Assembly: GCF_032854445.1 (NCBI RefSeq)
Contig: NC_088298.1
Location: 15,117,504 to 15,181,503 of the forward strand
DNA from: Liolophura sinensis
Lineage: Eukaryota; Mollusca; Polyplacophora; Chitonida; Chitonidae
Length of the DNA: 64,000 nucleotides
Reading direction: 5' to 3'
Part shown: piece after piece, positions 46,747-57,565 of the stretch
Numbering within the stretch: the first letter of the stretch is position 1
How the letters are laid out: each line of letters starts with the position of its first letter
The notes under the pieces: model-generated
Database searches by the model: none
What the model was told of the DNA's origin: nothing
Seen by the model: the letters and a program-made list of their open reading frames with translations, nothing else
Program-made: the position numbers and the translations under genes

Positions 46747-46895
46747 ATACCTTTATGCCAGCAGCCTGAGGATGGTTGTGGGTTTCCCTCGGGTTTCCTC
46801 CCACCATAATGCTGGCCGCCGTAGTATAAGTGAAATATTCTTGAGTACAGCGTAAAACACCAATCAAATAAATAAATAAATAAATGATACCTTTA
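46747..46895 (+). mobile_element. SINE-1, 5'-truncated, with target duplication
   Basis: ATACCTTTA at 46747-46755 and again at 46887-46895. The element starts at GCAGCCTGAGGATGG, in the central domain, continues with CCACCATAATGCTGGCCGCC and ends TCAAATAAATAAATAAAT. A short deletion precedes GGGTTTCCTCCC. Confidence 0.92.
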
Positions 46896-47469
46896 ATCTT
46901 ACAAATATTCAAATTCAAGGTTTCTATTCCCTTCTGTGAACTTGAAATACAAGTTCAAATTGCATAATGTCTACAGTAAGAAGTACGGTAAATGTTGCAG
47001 AATTTCAAACATGACTTTAGTTCCACACACTGTCTGATCACGAGAGCTCTCTTAATTTTAGAGCTTAACATGTAGCTGTCCTTAGGTCAGTCTGAAAGGT
47101 TAGATGATATCCTAATAGGGAAAAATAAGTTTCAGCACCAAAAGTACCCTAATTTCTCAAGCCTTTTCACAATTGTATAAGTGAAATATTCTAAATTTAG
47201 TATCCACGATGCAAATAAATAAGTAAAAACCATCCAATGTTTCATTTTGCAACTGTCAAAAATTGAGATACATGTAGGTGTGAGATTAGATTTTCACATA
47301 TGATCCCAGAGATGAGTTTTAACGAATTAACATACACTGCATATGAGAATTTATAAAAACAATGTGCTCTGTTTAGCAGAGAAAAGTCAATAAAAATAAA
47401 CAAATAGCAGTAATTAAACTTTAATAGCAGATCCATAAAAAACAAACTTACTACAGGTACTCAAATATA
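46896..47469. other. Unassigned non-coding DNA
   Basis: Nothing recognised. Confidence 0.4.
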
Positions 47470-47662
47470 CTCTCCATTTTATGAAAAAGAGAAAACCAAT
47501 TTTTAAGCTGATTTTGGAACTATATTGGTTGGATTGGCCAATTTCTGAGCTCTACAAAAAATGTAATTTTATCAGTCTGCACAGAATAATGCCTCATTTC
47601 AGAATATGCTTAAATAAAGACCTTGCAAACATGCAAGAATGTTGAAGAACCACAGTAATATG
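47470..47662 (+). mobile_element. MITE family A copy
   Basis: GATTTTGGAACTATATTGG, TTGGATTGGCCAATTTCTGA, TTTTATCAGTCTGCACAGAA, TAATGCCTCATTTCAGAATA and ACCTTGCAAACATGCAAGAA, ending GTTGAAGAACCACAGTAA. The left end is degraded. Confidence 0.78.
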
Positions 47663-47998
47663 AGACTTATTTCCATTTACAAATTCACATCTTGGGGTGA
47701 AATTTTGGGTAATTCAACGTCCATCTGGGCAGAAAATGCTAAATCTAAACCACAGGATTTAGAGGTCATGTGATCTGTCTTAAGTCGAAGTCACGTCTGA
47801 AGGACGACAAAAGGCAAACAGTGCCGACTCAACCTATCTGTGACATGAACGGAAATAGGGGTCACCCTTCACACAACTGAACTTCCTAAATCAGACTTAG
47901 CTTGGTCAATTTTTATTTTATTTCCCGGAAGTGAAGCATTACTGCACGATTCCAGTGAACGCTGAAAATCCTCAGGTCAGGCTGTGCTAGATTTGTCT

Positions 47999-48096
47999 GG
48001 AGGATGCACTGCCCTGGTAAATGTACACACTGGATGATGCACTGCCCTGGTAAAGGTACACACTGGATGATGCACTGCCCTGGTAAATGTACACAC
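47999..48096. repeat. 33-bp tandem triplication
   Basis: GATGCACTGCCCTGGTAAAT followed by GTACACACTGGAT, at 48003, 48036 and 48069. Divisible by 3, so short frames with a CPGKCTHW-type repeat appear on one strand; not a gene. Confidence 0.95.
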
Positions 48097-48468
48097 AGTT
48101 TAGAAGGCGACAAACAGGATGACTTAATTGTACACCTTGAAACAAGGGCTACAAAAATGAAAGCATGCGTAAGGAGGTCAAAGGCTGGTCAGTTGTCCTG
48201 TCAAATTTGTAGCATGATTATTATTTACTTAACAATGAGATGACACGCCACCTCACCGCACTCCCCCCACCCCCACCCCCATCAAAAAAATCCAAAAACA
48301 GACCAAATCATGGCTGTGTTTACTTATATATTTTAAATATTTTGACATGTCATCTATGAATATAACTAATCCCTTATTCATCAGTATGTGGCATAATTAG
48401 TCTTATGCTAGATAAAAACATTTTCCTGGTTCTAACAGGAATTGTGGGCCCCAAAAATGTGTTCAGAC
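48097..48468. other. Unassigned non-coding DNA
   Basis: A C-rich tract at 48262-48281 only. Confidence 0.4.
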
Positions 48469-48690
48469 TCGGAGACTTAAGGACGAGCCACACAAATGAA
48501 CAGTAAAAACACATCGTTTTCTTCAGTGACGCTCTTGTGCATGTGTACTTCACACACATTTGATGAACACACGTACACCTACAATTGTGATGTAATAAAG
48601 GAAAGAACAAACAAGTTCACAGCTTTGGACTGTCTTGATCGATACATGTGGGAAGGAGTTTACAAGTTTCGCATTAAGAAGCCATATTTG
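48469..48690 (+). mobile_element. Solitary arm of foldback element F
   Basis: Matches the complement of the right arm of the foldback at 57566-58052: GGAGACTTAAGGACGAGC, CATCGTTTTCTTCAGTGACG, TTTGATGAACACACGTACAC, GTAATAAAGGAAAGAACAAA, CAAGTTCACAGCTTTGGA and GGAAGGAGTTTACAAGTTTC. No second arm follows; a 71-bp array begins about 30 bp downstream. The 74-codon frame over it has no known domain. Confidence 0.8.
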
Positions 48691-48718
48691 GCCTTAGATT
48701 TCAGCATGAACAAGTTCT

Positions 48719-48995
48719 AAGCTTAAATGTACACATATTTCACAGTACAGTGTTACATTCTTAATACTGTCACAAAAAGCCATAGTTCTATGCTTAAATG
48801 TACACAAATTTCACAGCATACTATTACATTCTTGATGCTGTCATGAGAAGCCATAGTTCTATGCTTAAATGTACACAAATTTCACAGCATACTATTACAT
48901 TCTTGATGCTGTCATGAGAAGCCATAGTTCTATGCTTAAATGTACACAAATTTCACAGCATATTGTTACATCCTTGATGCTGTCACGAGAAGCCG
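48719..48995. repeat. 71-bp tandem array, about 4 copies
   Basis: GCTTAAATGTACACA starts units at 48721, 48792, 48863 and 48934, each followed by TTTCACAGCATA, TTACATTCTTGATGCTGTCA and GAGAAGCCATAGTTCTAT. Confidence 0.95.
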
Positions 48996-49979
48996 TGTCA
49001 TTTCACATCGTCAATAACCACATCACCTGATATCAACGGGCTTAACACAGAGAAGACCCTGTCTAATACAGTATAATTAAGGTATTTTCTACTAATCTAG
49101 ACACGCATGTAGACCCAAACATTCTGGGAAATTCTGTCTCATTTTGGAAGTACACTTTTTGGTGCTTTCACTCCAAATTGGAAAATTTTCAATTTGCCAA
49201 ATTTCTAACTGATATCAAAGGATTCCTATGTCTTTCTTCAGCTTCTTAAGAGCATGATCCCTCAGTCTATGTGAGATGAAACAAACGTCATATCTCTACA
49301 TATAGTGCATGACTATGAGATATAATATCCTACTTTTTGTCTCTTGCCCATGGCAAAATCAAGCAACACAGTTCCCATTACGGTTTATCCATGTTATACC
49401 TTTGCGGACACTGTCATATTTCCACCGTCAGGGCCATGAGCCAGGGTATTTTTTTAGGTGGGTGGGGGGTGGAGGTGGGGGGTGGGTGTGGGTGGGTGTT
49501 GGGTGGGCGGGCAGTTTTTAAACTATCATAATTTTGTTCCATTTACTCATTACTCTACAAAGAATTTAATAATACAAACATTTCATTTTTTTTTTTTTTA
49601 AAAATCATTTAATTTTTACTAATTTTTGCCCATTTGATTTTTGAGAAGAGTCCTTCTGACAGCCATCTGCTGTCATACAGTAAATGTACTCCAACGAAAG
49701 AGTGCTGATTAAAAGTTTGATTTGTGGATCTGCTTCACAAATCCCAGCTTTTTGTATTCCAAAATGCATTTAATTACACGCATTTTCTTCTGGTGAAGGA
49801 AATTTTTCATACAGCTTTCACTGTGGCTGTATAATAATGAGGGCTCCTTTTTGTTGTTGTGTTTTCTCTTAAATGCCACTGCATAATTTTTTGTGCGGCC
49901 ATTTAGCGATTACTGTTATCTTCATGATTGAGGAGTGAAGAGAAACACAAAAATTCCCACTATAAATCTGCAGTATCTG
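48996..49979. other. Unassigned DNA with a G-rich tract
   Basis: 49457-49512 is GGGTGGGGGGTGGAGGTGGG-type sequence with many G3+ runs, G-quadruplex-prone on the plus strand. Glycine/tryptophan-rich frames across it are artefacts. Confidence 0.5.
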
Positions 49980-50460
49980 TAAGACCAAAGTAAGCATGCC
50001 GCTGACTGCTATGAGGAGCATTCAACCAACGACTAAAAGTGTGTACAGCAGAATTAGTGGAAATTCACTGTCGGCAGACGATCAAACACAACGTCCGGCA
50101 AGTAATTAGCTGTCAAACGGTCTCAACAGGTGGCGCTACTAAGACCGATGGCGTATCTAAAAACGCCTCCGAATTCCAGTGAGCAAAAGCAAAGAGAGGT
50201 AGTTCAGTAGGCAAAGCGTTCGTAAATGCGCCACCAAAATCACTTCCTCCCACTGATCTGGTGAACTAAATCGAGTGAAGCGCAAAACGGAGATGGTTCT
50301 TGAGAGGTTTTATTTACGACGCAAGTGGCCATGCCGCTCCATGCATCAAACTGCGGGGTCTGACATGGCATTCTTCGCATAACAAACGACCCAATTTGAT
50401 TGGCTGCTCGCTTAATTGCATTGACAACTTTGGAGGATAGGCTTCTTCTTTCTTTTTTTT
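49980..50460. other. Unique, CpG-richer block
   Basis: More GC and CpG than its surroundings, with no relative elsewhere in the window. It contains CAGGTGGCGCTA (50128-50139), resembling the core of CTCF-type sites and also seen as GAGGTGGCGCTAG in the foldback element. A 79-codon minus-strand frame (50240-50479) has no known motif. Confidence 0.35.
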
Positions 50461-50855
50461 TTAAAATGAAGTATGGCATAGCTCCGTGGATGCTAACTGT
50501 GTAATTGGAGATTATTTTTTATCTTTATTTGGCCCATATATTTTTTAACTGTTCAATACCTGGATTTTCAACTCTAACTCAAATCTAACACTATAATCCC
50601 TCATCTTCTCTCCTTGAATTCCACAATTAGCACTTTATCCATACAAGTAGATGCAATCACCACTGTAAGCCTAAATTCAGGCTGGAGCAGAGTTGAACTA
50701 ACGACTATTCTTACCTGTTAACAAGGTGATCTAACAAAACAAACATCTCAGGTAAACACTACAGATCTTGGCGTGATGTTTGACAAATATCGCCATTGCT
50801 TTTACAACCATTCATCTCCAGCTTCAATTCACACTCAATCATCATCAGAAAGAAA
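50461..50855. other. Unassigned non-coding DNA
   Basis: Nothing recognised. Confidence 0.4.
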
Positions 50856-50892
50856 CACTTACCTGGAAAAAATAGAAAACAGAAATTTTCAT
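50856..50892 (-). promoter_or_regulatory. Candidate recursive splice site (ratchet point) 2
   Basis: On the minus strand TTCTGTTTTCTATTTTTTCC is followed by AG and at once by GTAAGTGTTTC; the junction is between 50863 and 50862. It has the same form and strand as the site at 22083-22115, and both continue GTAAGTGTT. The match is direct; splicing use is inferred. Confidence 0.45.
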
Positions 50893-51919
50893 TAAAATAA
50901 TACTCTTTATACCTGTAGATGTATATGCATGTACAGTATACCTTCCTCATTAAATGGGAAAGTCTTTGGCGCGCCTTAAAAATTTTGGCAACATTCAAGA
51001 GCCATTTTCACTAAACTTTGTACTGAGACATACGCAAATGACACAACCAGATTATAGAGTTACATCACAAACAACATAAATGTACAATTTTTATTCAGAA
51101 ACATAAAAACAGCCTAGAAAAGACACGCCTTGAAAAAAGGTCTAAAATTTTACTTAATTTGCTATAAAGTTAGTAGAGGCTAAAAATTGCCACCAAATAT
51201 CTGCCAATTATGACAGGAATTTGGCTATTTCTATCAGCCCTGAGTGGCGTTTCCGGCAGACATCCTGTATGTCAGGGTGTTGTTAACACGTCTTTATGGC
51301 CTCCTTGCTCAGTCTGAGGCCAAGGCATAACACTGACGCTATTAAAGCAGAAGTGCAATATGTGATTCTGTGAGCAGATCTACAGTTTCTGTATCTATTT
51401 GATGGTCATGTATTGATGGGCCGACCTAGGTAAAAGTGTCAAGCGTATCACCCCCCTTAGAAAAATATTCACTGAAAAACACCTGTGTGAATGTAGGTGC
51501 ACAGGTAAGCATTGTATTTTACATGGTTACTACATTGTTGGTTCCTTCAAGCCACACAAATTACAGGTGTATTTTCTGTTTTACAGGTGAGCTGGTACCA
51601 CTAAATCCAACATGAAACTAAATTTTATATTTTGTCCGGTCTTGATGTTTCCAAGAGTTTCCTGTTGTTCATGGCTTTCTGATCATGCAAAAAGGAAAAT
51701 TGCTGAAACACTCCCCATTTCCTATAACTTAAGTGATTGCTTTAATTTTGTTCTTGTATTTGTACCCTTGCCTGCCACTGAAGAAAAGATTCATTGAAAC
51801 AAACTTTTAAATGGTGTTGTCAACATTTAATTGAAACAACCCAGAATTCAGAAGGAATGACGTGAAATTTTACCTGTTTGCAGAGAATTGTTTGGAGTCC
51901 TGAAATGGATTTCCTGTTT
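50893..51919. other. Unassigned non-coding DNA
   Basis: At 51567-51590 the plus strand reads TTTTCTGTTTTACAG then GTGAGCTGG, a weaker recursive-splice-like arrangement on the opposite strand. 51598-51640 is the apparent source of the filler in the next SINE. No gene. Confidence 0.4.
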
Positions 51920-52113
51920 AAGATTTATTTGATTTATTTATCTGATTGGTGTTTTCCGCAGTACTCAATCCACTAAAATCTAACTAAATTTTATATTTTG
52001 TCCAAGAATATTTCACTTATACGACGATGACCAGCATTATGGTGGGAAAAAACCATGCAGAGCCCTGGGGGAAACCCACGACCATCTGAAGATTACTGCC
52101 AGACTCCTGTTGA
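51920..52113 (-). mobile_element. SINE-1 with templated filler insertion
   Basis: The minus-strand SINE-1 end CCGCAGTACTCAA is interrupted by about 36 bp (51969-52003) before CAAGAATATTTCACTTATAC resumes. The filler (CCACTAAAATCTAACTAAAT then TTTATATTTTGTCC) is nearly the same as 51598-51638, 0.37 kb away. The element stops in the central domain, so it is also 5'-truncated. Confidence 0.85.
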
Positions 52114-54921
52114 AGAACTCATTCTTACTTGTACATGTATATGTACATAGCTTTACTCTCTTTTCTATTTGAAAAATCACTGCAATCGCGTCAATGGATT
52201 CTACGTGAACATGATTTCTGGATACAAGTCTGGTACATGTACATGAAAGTATGTGGAAAGGAAAGGTGGCTTCTGAAAAAAAAAAAAAGAGCCATCTGGT
52301 CACAGACTACTGATTAATTTATATATTCCCCCGACATTCACATGGAGGTGAGACGTGCTAGATGCGCCCGCGATTTTGCAGAACTTCCTGTGTGCCATGA
52401 CAACAGGTGATGCAGATTTGCTGTGCCAATCTCCAACCTGACCAATGCAATGAGCACGTACAAGACAGTGCAAGACGAACAAGATTTGGGCCCAAAGCCT
52501 GAATTAAGAGTCAATGAGGGACTAATTTGGCCAAGGTGTCTGGCCAATGGCACACATGGACTTTGTTTGCCCAAGAACCTGCTTTGTTGACACGGCACAC
52601 GCCAGGTTAAGTCAGTCAAGCCAGTCATGTCTGCACTATTTTCTTAACTACAGGCAAGGATGTTTGAGCCTGAAGGGGTCAAGGCAATGGACACGACCTC
52701 TGTAGTAGTTTGAGGCGTTCAACAAACAGCACTTCATCAATGTCAGTCAATAATGCCGAGCGAAAGCTTGTGGCGAAAACTGGAGGAGAAAAATAAAACG
52801 ATGCCGTATTCATTCTCCAGGCGTTCCATCTTCCGTCAACTGTGAAGATATCATCTTGTCATGAGAATAAATGTTCCCTCCAGGGCACTATTTAAGTAGG
52901 GCTTTTGTAACCGAACAAAAAATTAGTGGTAGTTACGAATTTGCCTCCATTCAAATCTAGCAGACCATATCACAAGTCTAATGAGCTGTGACCATGACAT
53001 GCTTGACCGCCTGACCACAAGCATGCCAGCCAACTCACAAACTAGATAGTTTAAAGGTGCAAACAATTACAGACTGTATGCAACTGTTATGAAAACTTGT
53101 TTTGTGCATATGGCTGCCTGTATTATACACCTCAATTACACTAATTACGTTTCCTGTTTGCAAGGAATCTCCATTGACCACTAACATTCCAGTTCAAAAT
53201 TGAAAAAAACAGTGTTCAGAGATCATAAAGACCTGGTCCTACCCAAAACAAATGCATGATTCTGTGTACAATAATTATAATTAATTTAAATGGTTTTAAT
53301 GTTCTACACTTCGACATATAAAAAATCTGATAAGATGCCTGGTCTACACAAGAAATTTGTATTTATACATGTAAGTGTGTAAACGCATACTGTAAAAATG
53401 TATAAATGCTTCACTGTTAATAAAAATATAAATGTATATACATATACCTACAAATGTATGTATTTATGTATGAATGAATATAAAATCTGCATATGCTGCA
53501 TTACAAATGTCGGCTTACATGAAGTACATGTGCATGTATATACAGTCCAGGTAAATTGTACAGTTTTTTCAATGTAGCGTGGTGCAGAGAACCATTAGTG
53601 TACAGATGTGTGGTACCACATGAAATTAGATGTTTCCTGCATTTGGCCATGGAACCAAAATGTTTCCTGCATTTGGCCATGGAACCAAAACATTTCCGTG
53701 CAAGTACATGTATCTTTCATTTTTATCATTCTGACAAATTTTGTGCAGATAATGTTTATGCCCAAACAATGTACAATGTGCACATAACACAAGATCAACA
53801 CTTATACACAACAGCGAAGATAAGCCGATTCCCGTTGCCGAATTACAACCTCACGTATCCATACGCCCACTCACCTGGACCACCTGAGTTTTAGTAGAGC
53901 TCTAAACATGTTGCCATAAATTGTGGGTTTATAATAACATGGCTTGCACTGTCTTTTTCACTCAAGAGCAGAAAGACTTTTGCACAATCAGACTGGAGGA
54001 CACTCGCATATTATGCGGGAAATATCCACACAAAGATTCAGAATGTAGTCCCCTGAAGCACAATCAGTAGAAATAAACATGGTACACACATTACTCTACA
54101 ATGGCCAGGTGATATTTAAATTGCTATTGATACAAGTAATCAGTAACCATGGAAACCTTTCAATTTTAATTAAAGGCAAAAAATGTTGCCCTTCATTATT
54201 ATTATCAGGTCTGTACAGGTCAATTCCAATTATGTCGGCTTTAAAAATTTATGCCAATTTACTGAGAGTTTTACTTTGAAAACTTCACACACGTTTGTAA
54301 CATCACCATTTAAAAAAATGCGTAAAATGACACTTTCTGATTGGTTAGAGATTGTTCATTTCTAACAATTTCTCGTGTACTTGTATTTGTGATTTCAGAC
54401 CCACGAAATAGGCACACTTAAACTACTGAAATCCACACAGTATTTTTCAAATATTTCAGTAAGGCGTTGTTGATCCATCAAGATCGTGGGTTCAAATCCA
54501 GCTCTCACAGTTTGATTATGGCTGAAAATGTATTTATTTTGTGAATTTGTGTGGTCGTCGTGGATCGTTTTTGGTTCTGGGGGGCTTAGAACAGGTTAGT
54601 TGATTACGCGTATGTGGACCACTCGGCTGATATTGATTTATGCTAGGGAACTTTTAATACGTGTGGGCAGATGCGGTAAATGTAGCTTACCATCTCTCCG
54701 ACACAATACAAGCAGTTTCTACCCTTAACTCTCCCACCCCTTTGTGTTGCACGATTTCAGAGTTATATTTCTCACCACTCCATAGTTCTTTCAGAATGTT
54801 TAAAAGTACTGGTTTCAAAGGCGGTTGAAAAGATTGAAGAATTAGGGTGCATGTACACATAATCCGAAAGATACCAGACTAAGAAGGTTATAAAGCTATC
54901 CACAAAAAACAGCAGATCTCC

Positions 54922-54923
<2 letters not shown>
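52114..54923. other. Unassigned non-coding DNA
   Basis: A 30-bp direct duplication (TGTTTCCTGCATTTGGCCAT then GGAACCAAAA) occurs at 53631-53690. 52330-52640 is GC-richer with a 96-codon minus-strand frame of unknown meaning. No gene or repeat family recognised. Confidence 0.4.

Positions 54924-54969
<46 letters not shown>
54924..54969. repeat. (TA)n microsatellite, left of element C
   Basis: More than 40 bp of alternating TA directly bordering element C. Confidence 0.93.
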
Positions 54970-54975
<6 letters not shown>

Positions 54976-55117
54976 TCGCATGAAGAAGAGGAAACTGTAC
55001 ATCATACTCATAATTTTGAGATTTTTAGCATTTTTTAATGAAATTCTGAACATTTGTATGATGCATTTTGTGCATAAATAAAGAATTCCTCCCAAAAGAG
55101 AACAAATCTCATGCATG

Positions 55118-55118
<1 letters not shown>
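54970..55118. mobile_element. Short interspersed element 'C', copy 2
   Basis: Matches 18768-18912 in order: GAAGAGGAAACTGTACATCA, GAGATTTTTAGCATTTTTTA, GAAATTCTGAACATTTG, GCATAAATAAAGAATTCCTC and AATCTCATGCATGA. It sits between two (TA)n arrays, whereas copy 1 lies in MITE A without them; the flanks are therefore not part of the element, unless insertion targeted TA repeats. Confidence 0.65.

Positions 55119-55159
<41 letters not shown>
55119..55159. repeat. (TA)n microsatellite, right of element C
   Basis: About 40 bp of alternating TA. The 177-codon minus-strand frame spanning both arrays consists of isoleucine/tyrosine runs and is not a gene. Confidence 0.93.
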
Positions 55160-55162
<3 letters not shown>

Positions 55163-56737
55163 GTATATGCACACACCTGTAGACCCTGAGGGGGGAGGCA
55201 CATACGATGATATTCTACATGGACAGGTATGAAGACAGTAACAATAATAATGCGTTGCTCTGCGCCACTCACGTGGACGTACGACACAACGTGGACGTAC
55301 GACACAACGTGTCCCCGGATCTTAAATTTCTATCACGATGATGACCGCTCAAGCAGAAACCACATACCTTAAATAACAAGTAGTTTTTTTCTGAGCCCTT
55401 AATCTTGGAACAAGTCCAAGCAAGCTTGAGGCTTCTTCACACAGAAGACAGAGTAAATATAGGGTAAGTGGGCCAGCTAGAAACGCCAGCCGATTAAACG
55501 CGGGAACTTTTTACTGGCTGTTTGTCTTCTCCAGTGCACCTGCACTGAGATTGTGTAACATTACTTCAGTACTGTTCTCTCTGCTTTATTCTAAGCCAGA
55601 CACCAGACAAGAGAACAAAACAAAGTAAGCAATGATAACCACAGAAACCCAATGAGAAAAAATGTAATTTCAGAGCCCTTTTATGTTTTATATTTTGACA
55701 AGAAAGTCTTGAAACATATCCAAGACTGGATAAGATACACAGTGTGCATGTATGCAGCATGCAAACTGTCTACATTTTTGCACAAAAAGTGAATTTTATT
55801 GAAGTAAATAAATGACAATTAAAATATTACTTCTTGCAAACATTGAACCTTACTTGGCAAGTTACTAATGTGAACAGGTCATTATAAACAGGCAAAAATC
55901 AACTTCTCTTTACAAAAAGCTCCAAAAGCATGACATAAGGTTAAAAAAAAGTGATTTTAACTGACAGTGCCAAACTATAATGATCAATTCTTTCAAAATG
56001 TACCACCTGTTGCTGAGGGCATTTTCACAAAGCTAGCAGGTGCTCCCTGCTACTGAAACTGTGACACTATACACATGAAGTTCTGTCTTTGACATAAAAG
56101 CTTTTAAGAATTCTATGCAACATCCAAGAACAAGACAGACTGAGAATTCCTTTCTTAGTGACCTATTTTTTTCCGGGTCAGTGTCACTTTGACAAAAAAA
56201 ATTTAATATTGATAGGACTAAGGTGAAATAATCATACCCATGTGTACAAAAGAGGTGCGGAACAGAGTGTTCAGTCAGCACAGCGGACACCCTAAAGATA
56301 TATTACTTTCAGCTACTTTCCAGTTTGTGAGAAAACAGGAAGTGCCCTCTGAACTCTTTCCTCTTTCTAGATCAATTTAAAAGAAACTAAAAACTGTCAA
56401 CTGAAGGTATTCAAATTCCCACAAAAAATGTTTATACACGAACACAAGGGTATTATGACACTAGTAATCATAAAAAAAAATGCTAAAAAAAATTTTCGAA
56501 ACGGAAAATACATATACGTGTGCCTACATACCATACCCTATTTCCTCTAATTTTTAGGACAGCTGTTAGCAGTGCTGAAAGCAAAGAATTACATTTCTCT
56601 CCCAGTTTTTTTTTTGAAAAGTAAAGATATCAATATGTTGTTCATCACGTGAACTAACCATGTGAAAGAAAAAAATACTCCTGCTACAATTGCAAGTATA
56701 CAACAGCAGGCTAGGTGTCCCAAAAATTAGAAGAATT
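55160..56737. other. Unassigned non-coding DNA
   Basis: A short duplication of ACGTGGACGTACGACACA occurs twice at 55272-55310. Nothing else recognised. Confidence 0.4.
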
Positions 56738-56970
56738 AGCATAATTCCTCAACCTTTTTGCAAACAGGAAGGAAAGAGAAACTTTCTGTGCAATTTATGC
56801 ATGTTTTAAATTTGATTTTGGAGACAAAACTACATTGGTTGCACCGGCCAATTTCAGGGTGTCACAAAAAGTACAATTTTATAAGTCTACACAGAACAAT
56901 GCCATCAGATCTGGCTTGAATAAAGGCCTGGCAAACATGCGAAAACGTTGAAGAATTACAGTAGCATTTC
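56738..56970 (+). mobile_element. MITE family A, near-complete copy with both inverted ends
   Basis: Left end ATAATTCCTCAACCTTTTTG and right end GCGAAAACGTTGAAGAATTA are imperfect inverted repeats of about 20 bp. Internal blocks: AACTTTCTGTGCAATTTATG, TTTGATTTTGGAGACAAAAC, TACATTGGTTG, GGCCAATTTCAGGG, TCACAAAAAGTACAATTTTA and TGGCAAACATGC. About 230 bp, no coding capacity. The best copy for defining the family. Confidence 0.85.
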
Positions 56971-57277
56971 CTGGATCCAGACAGATCCTGATCCTGGATC
57001 ACATACATGCATAACAACGTGAAGATGTCAGCCGACAATTGACAGTATCAACAGCAGAACCCAGAATCTCCATGGCCCTTCCACCACTATGGCATGCAAA
57101 TCTGTGCTTCATGAGAGAAAGTTTATCAGTAACTTGCCAAAGCTTGATGGGTTTTTACCACAGGCACTGGTTTATCCCATCTACAAGCCTGTCATCTTAC
57201 AAGCGTAACCTTGTGCTTCTAAGTGAGAAAAAGTCATGGAGTATATTAAAGGACAATCAAATAAATAACGTTACACA

Positions 57278-57425
57278 TGTACATATGTACAGTTACACGT
57301 GTATACATGTACAGTTCCATGTGTATACATGTACGGTTACACGTGTATACATGTACAGTTCCATGTGTATACATGTACAGTTACACGTGTATACATGTAC
57401 AGTTACACGTGTATACATGTAGTTA
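57278..57425. repeat. 22-bp palindrome-rich minisatellite, about 7 copies
   Basis: Unit ACATGTACAGTTACACGTGT plus AT, repeated every 22 bp from about 57283; units alternate TTACACGTGT and TTCCATGTGT. Contains ACATGT and ACACGTGT palindromes. Cysteine/tyrosine-rich frames in all three plus frames are artefacts. Confidence 0.93.
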
Positions 57426-57565
57426 CATGTCACTCAAATACACACATGTACATCTTTACATTAAATCATACTACATACACATGTACACATAACTTTTAGT
57501 TCTTTAAGCGTACAACAGCTTTGTAGTCAGATTCACACACGTACAGAAGTATCGAATGTCAAATC

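Noticed and set aside
51567-51592. Plus-strand TTTTCTGTTTTACAG|GTGAGC as a recursive splice site
   Set aside because: The donor half is weaker than GTAAGT and it is on the opposite strand to the two good candidates; kept only as a note.
52338-52628. 96-codon minus-strand frame in a GC-richer stretch, considered as an exon
   Set aside because: No domain, no convincing splice borders; could be chance in GC-richer DNA.
54772-55305. 177-codon minus-strand frame with hydrophobic runs that could be mistaken for membrane segments
   Set aside because: The isoleucine/tyrosine runs are translated TA microsatellites joined to element C.
57039-57499. Cysteine/tyrosine-rich frames in all plus-strand frames
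   Set aside because: Produced by the 22-bp array; several overlapping frames show the same composition.
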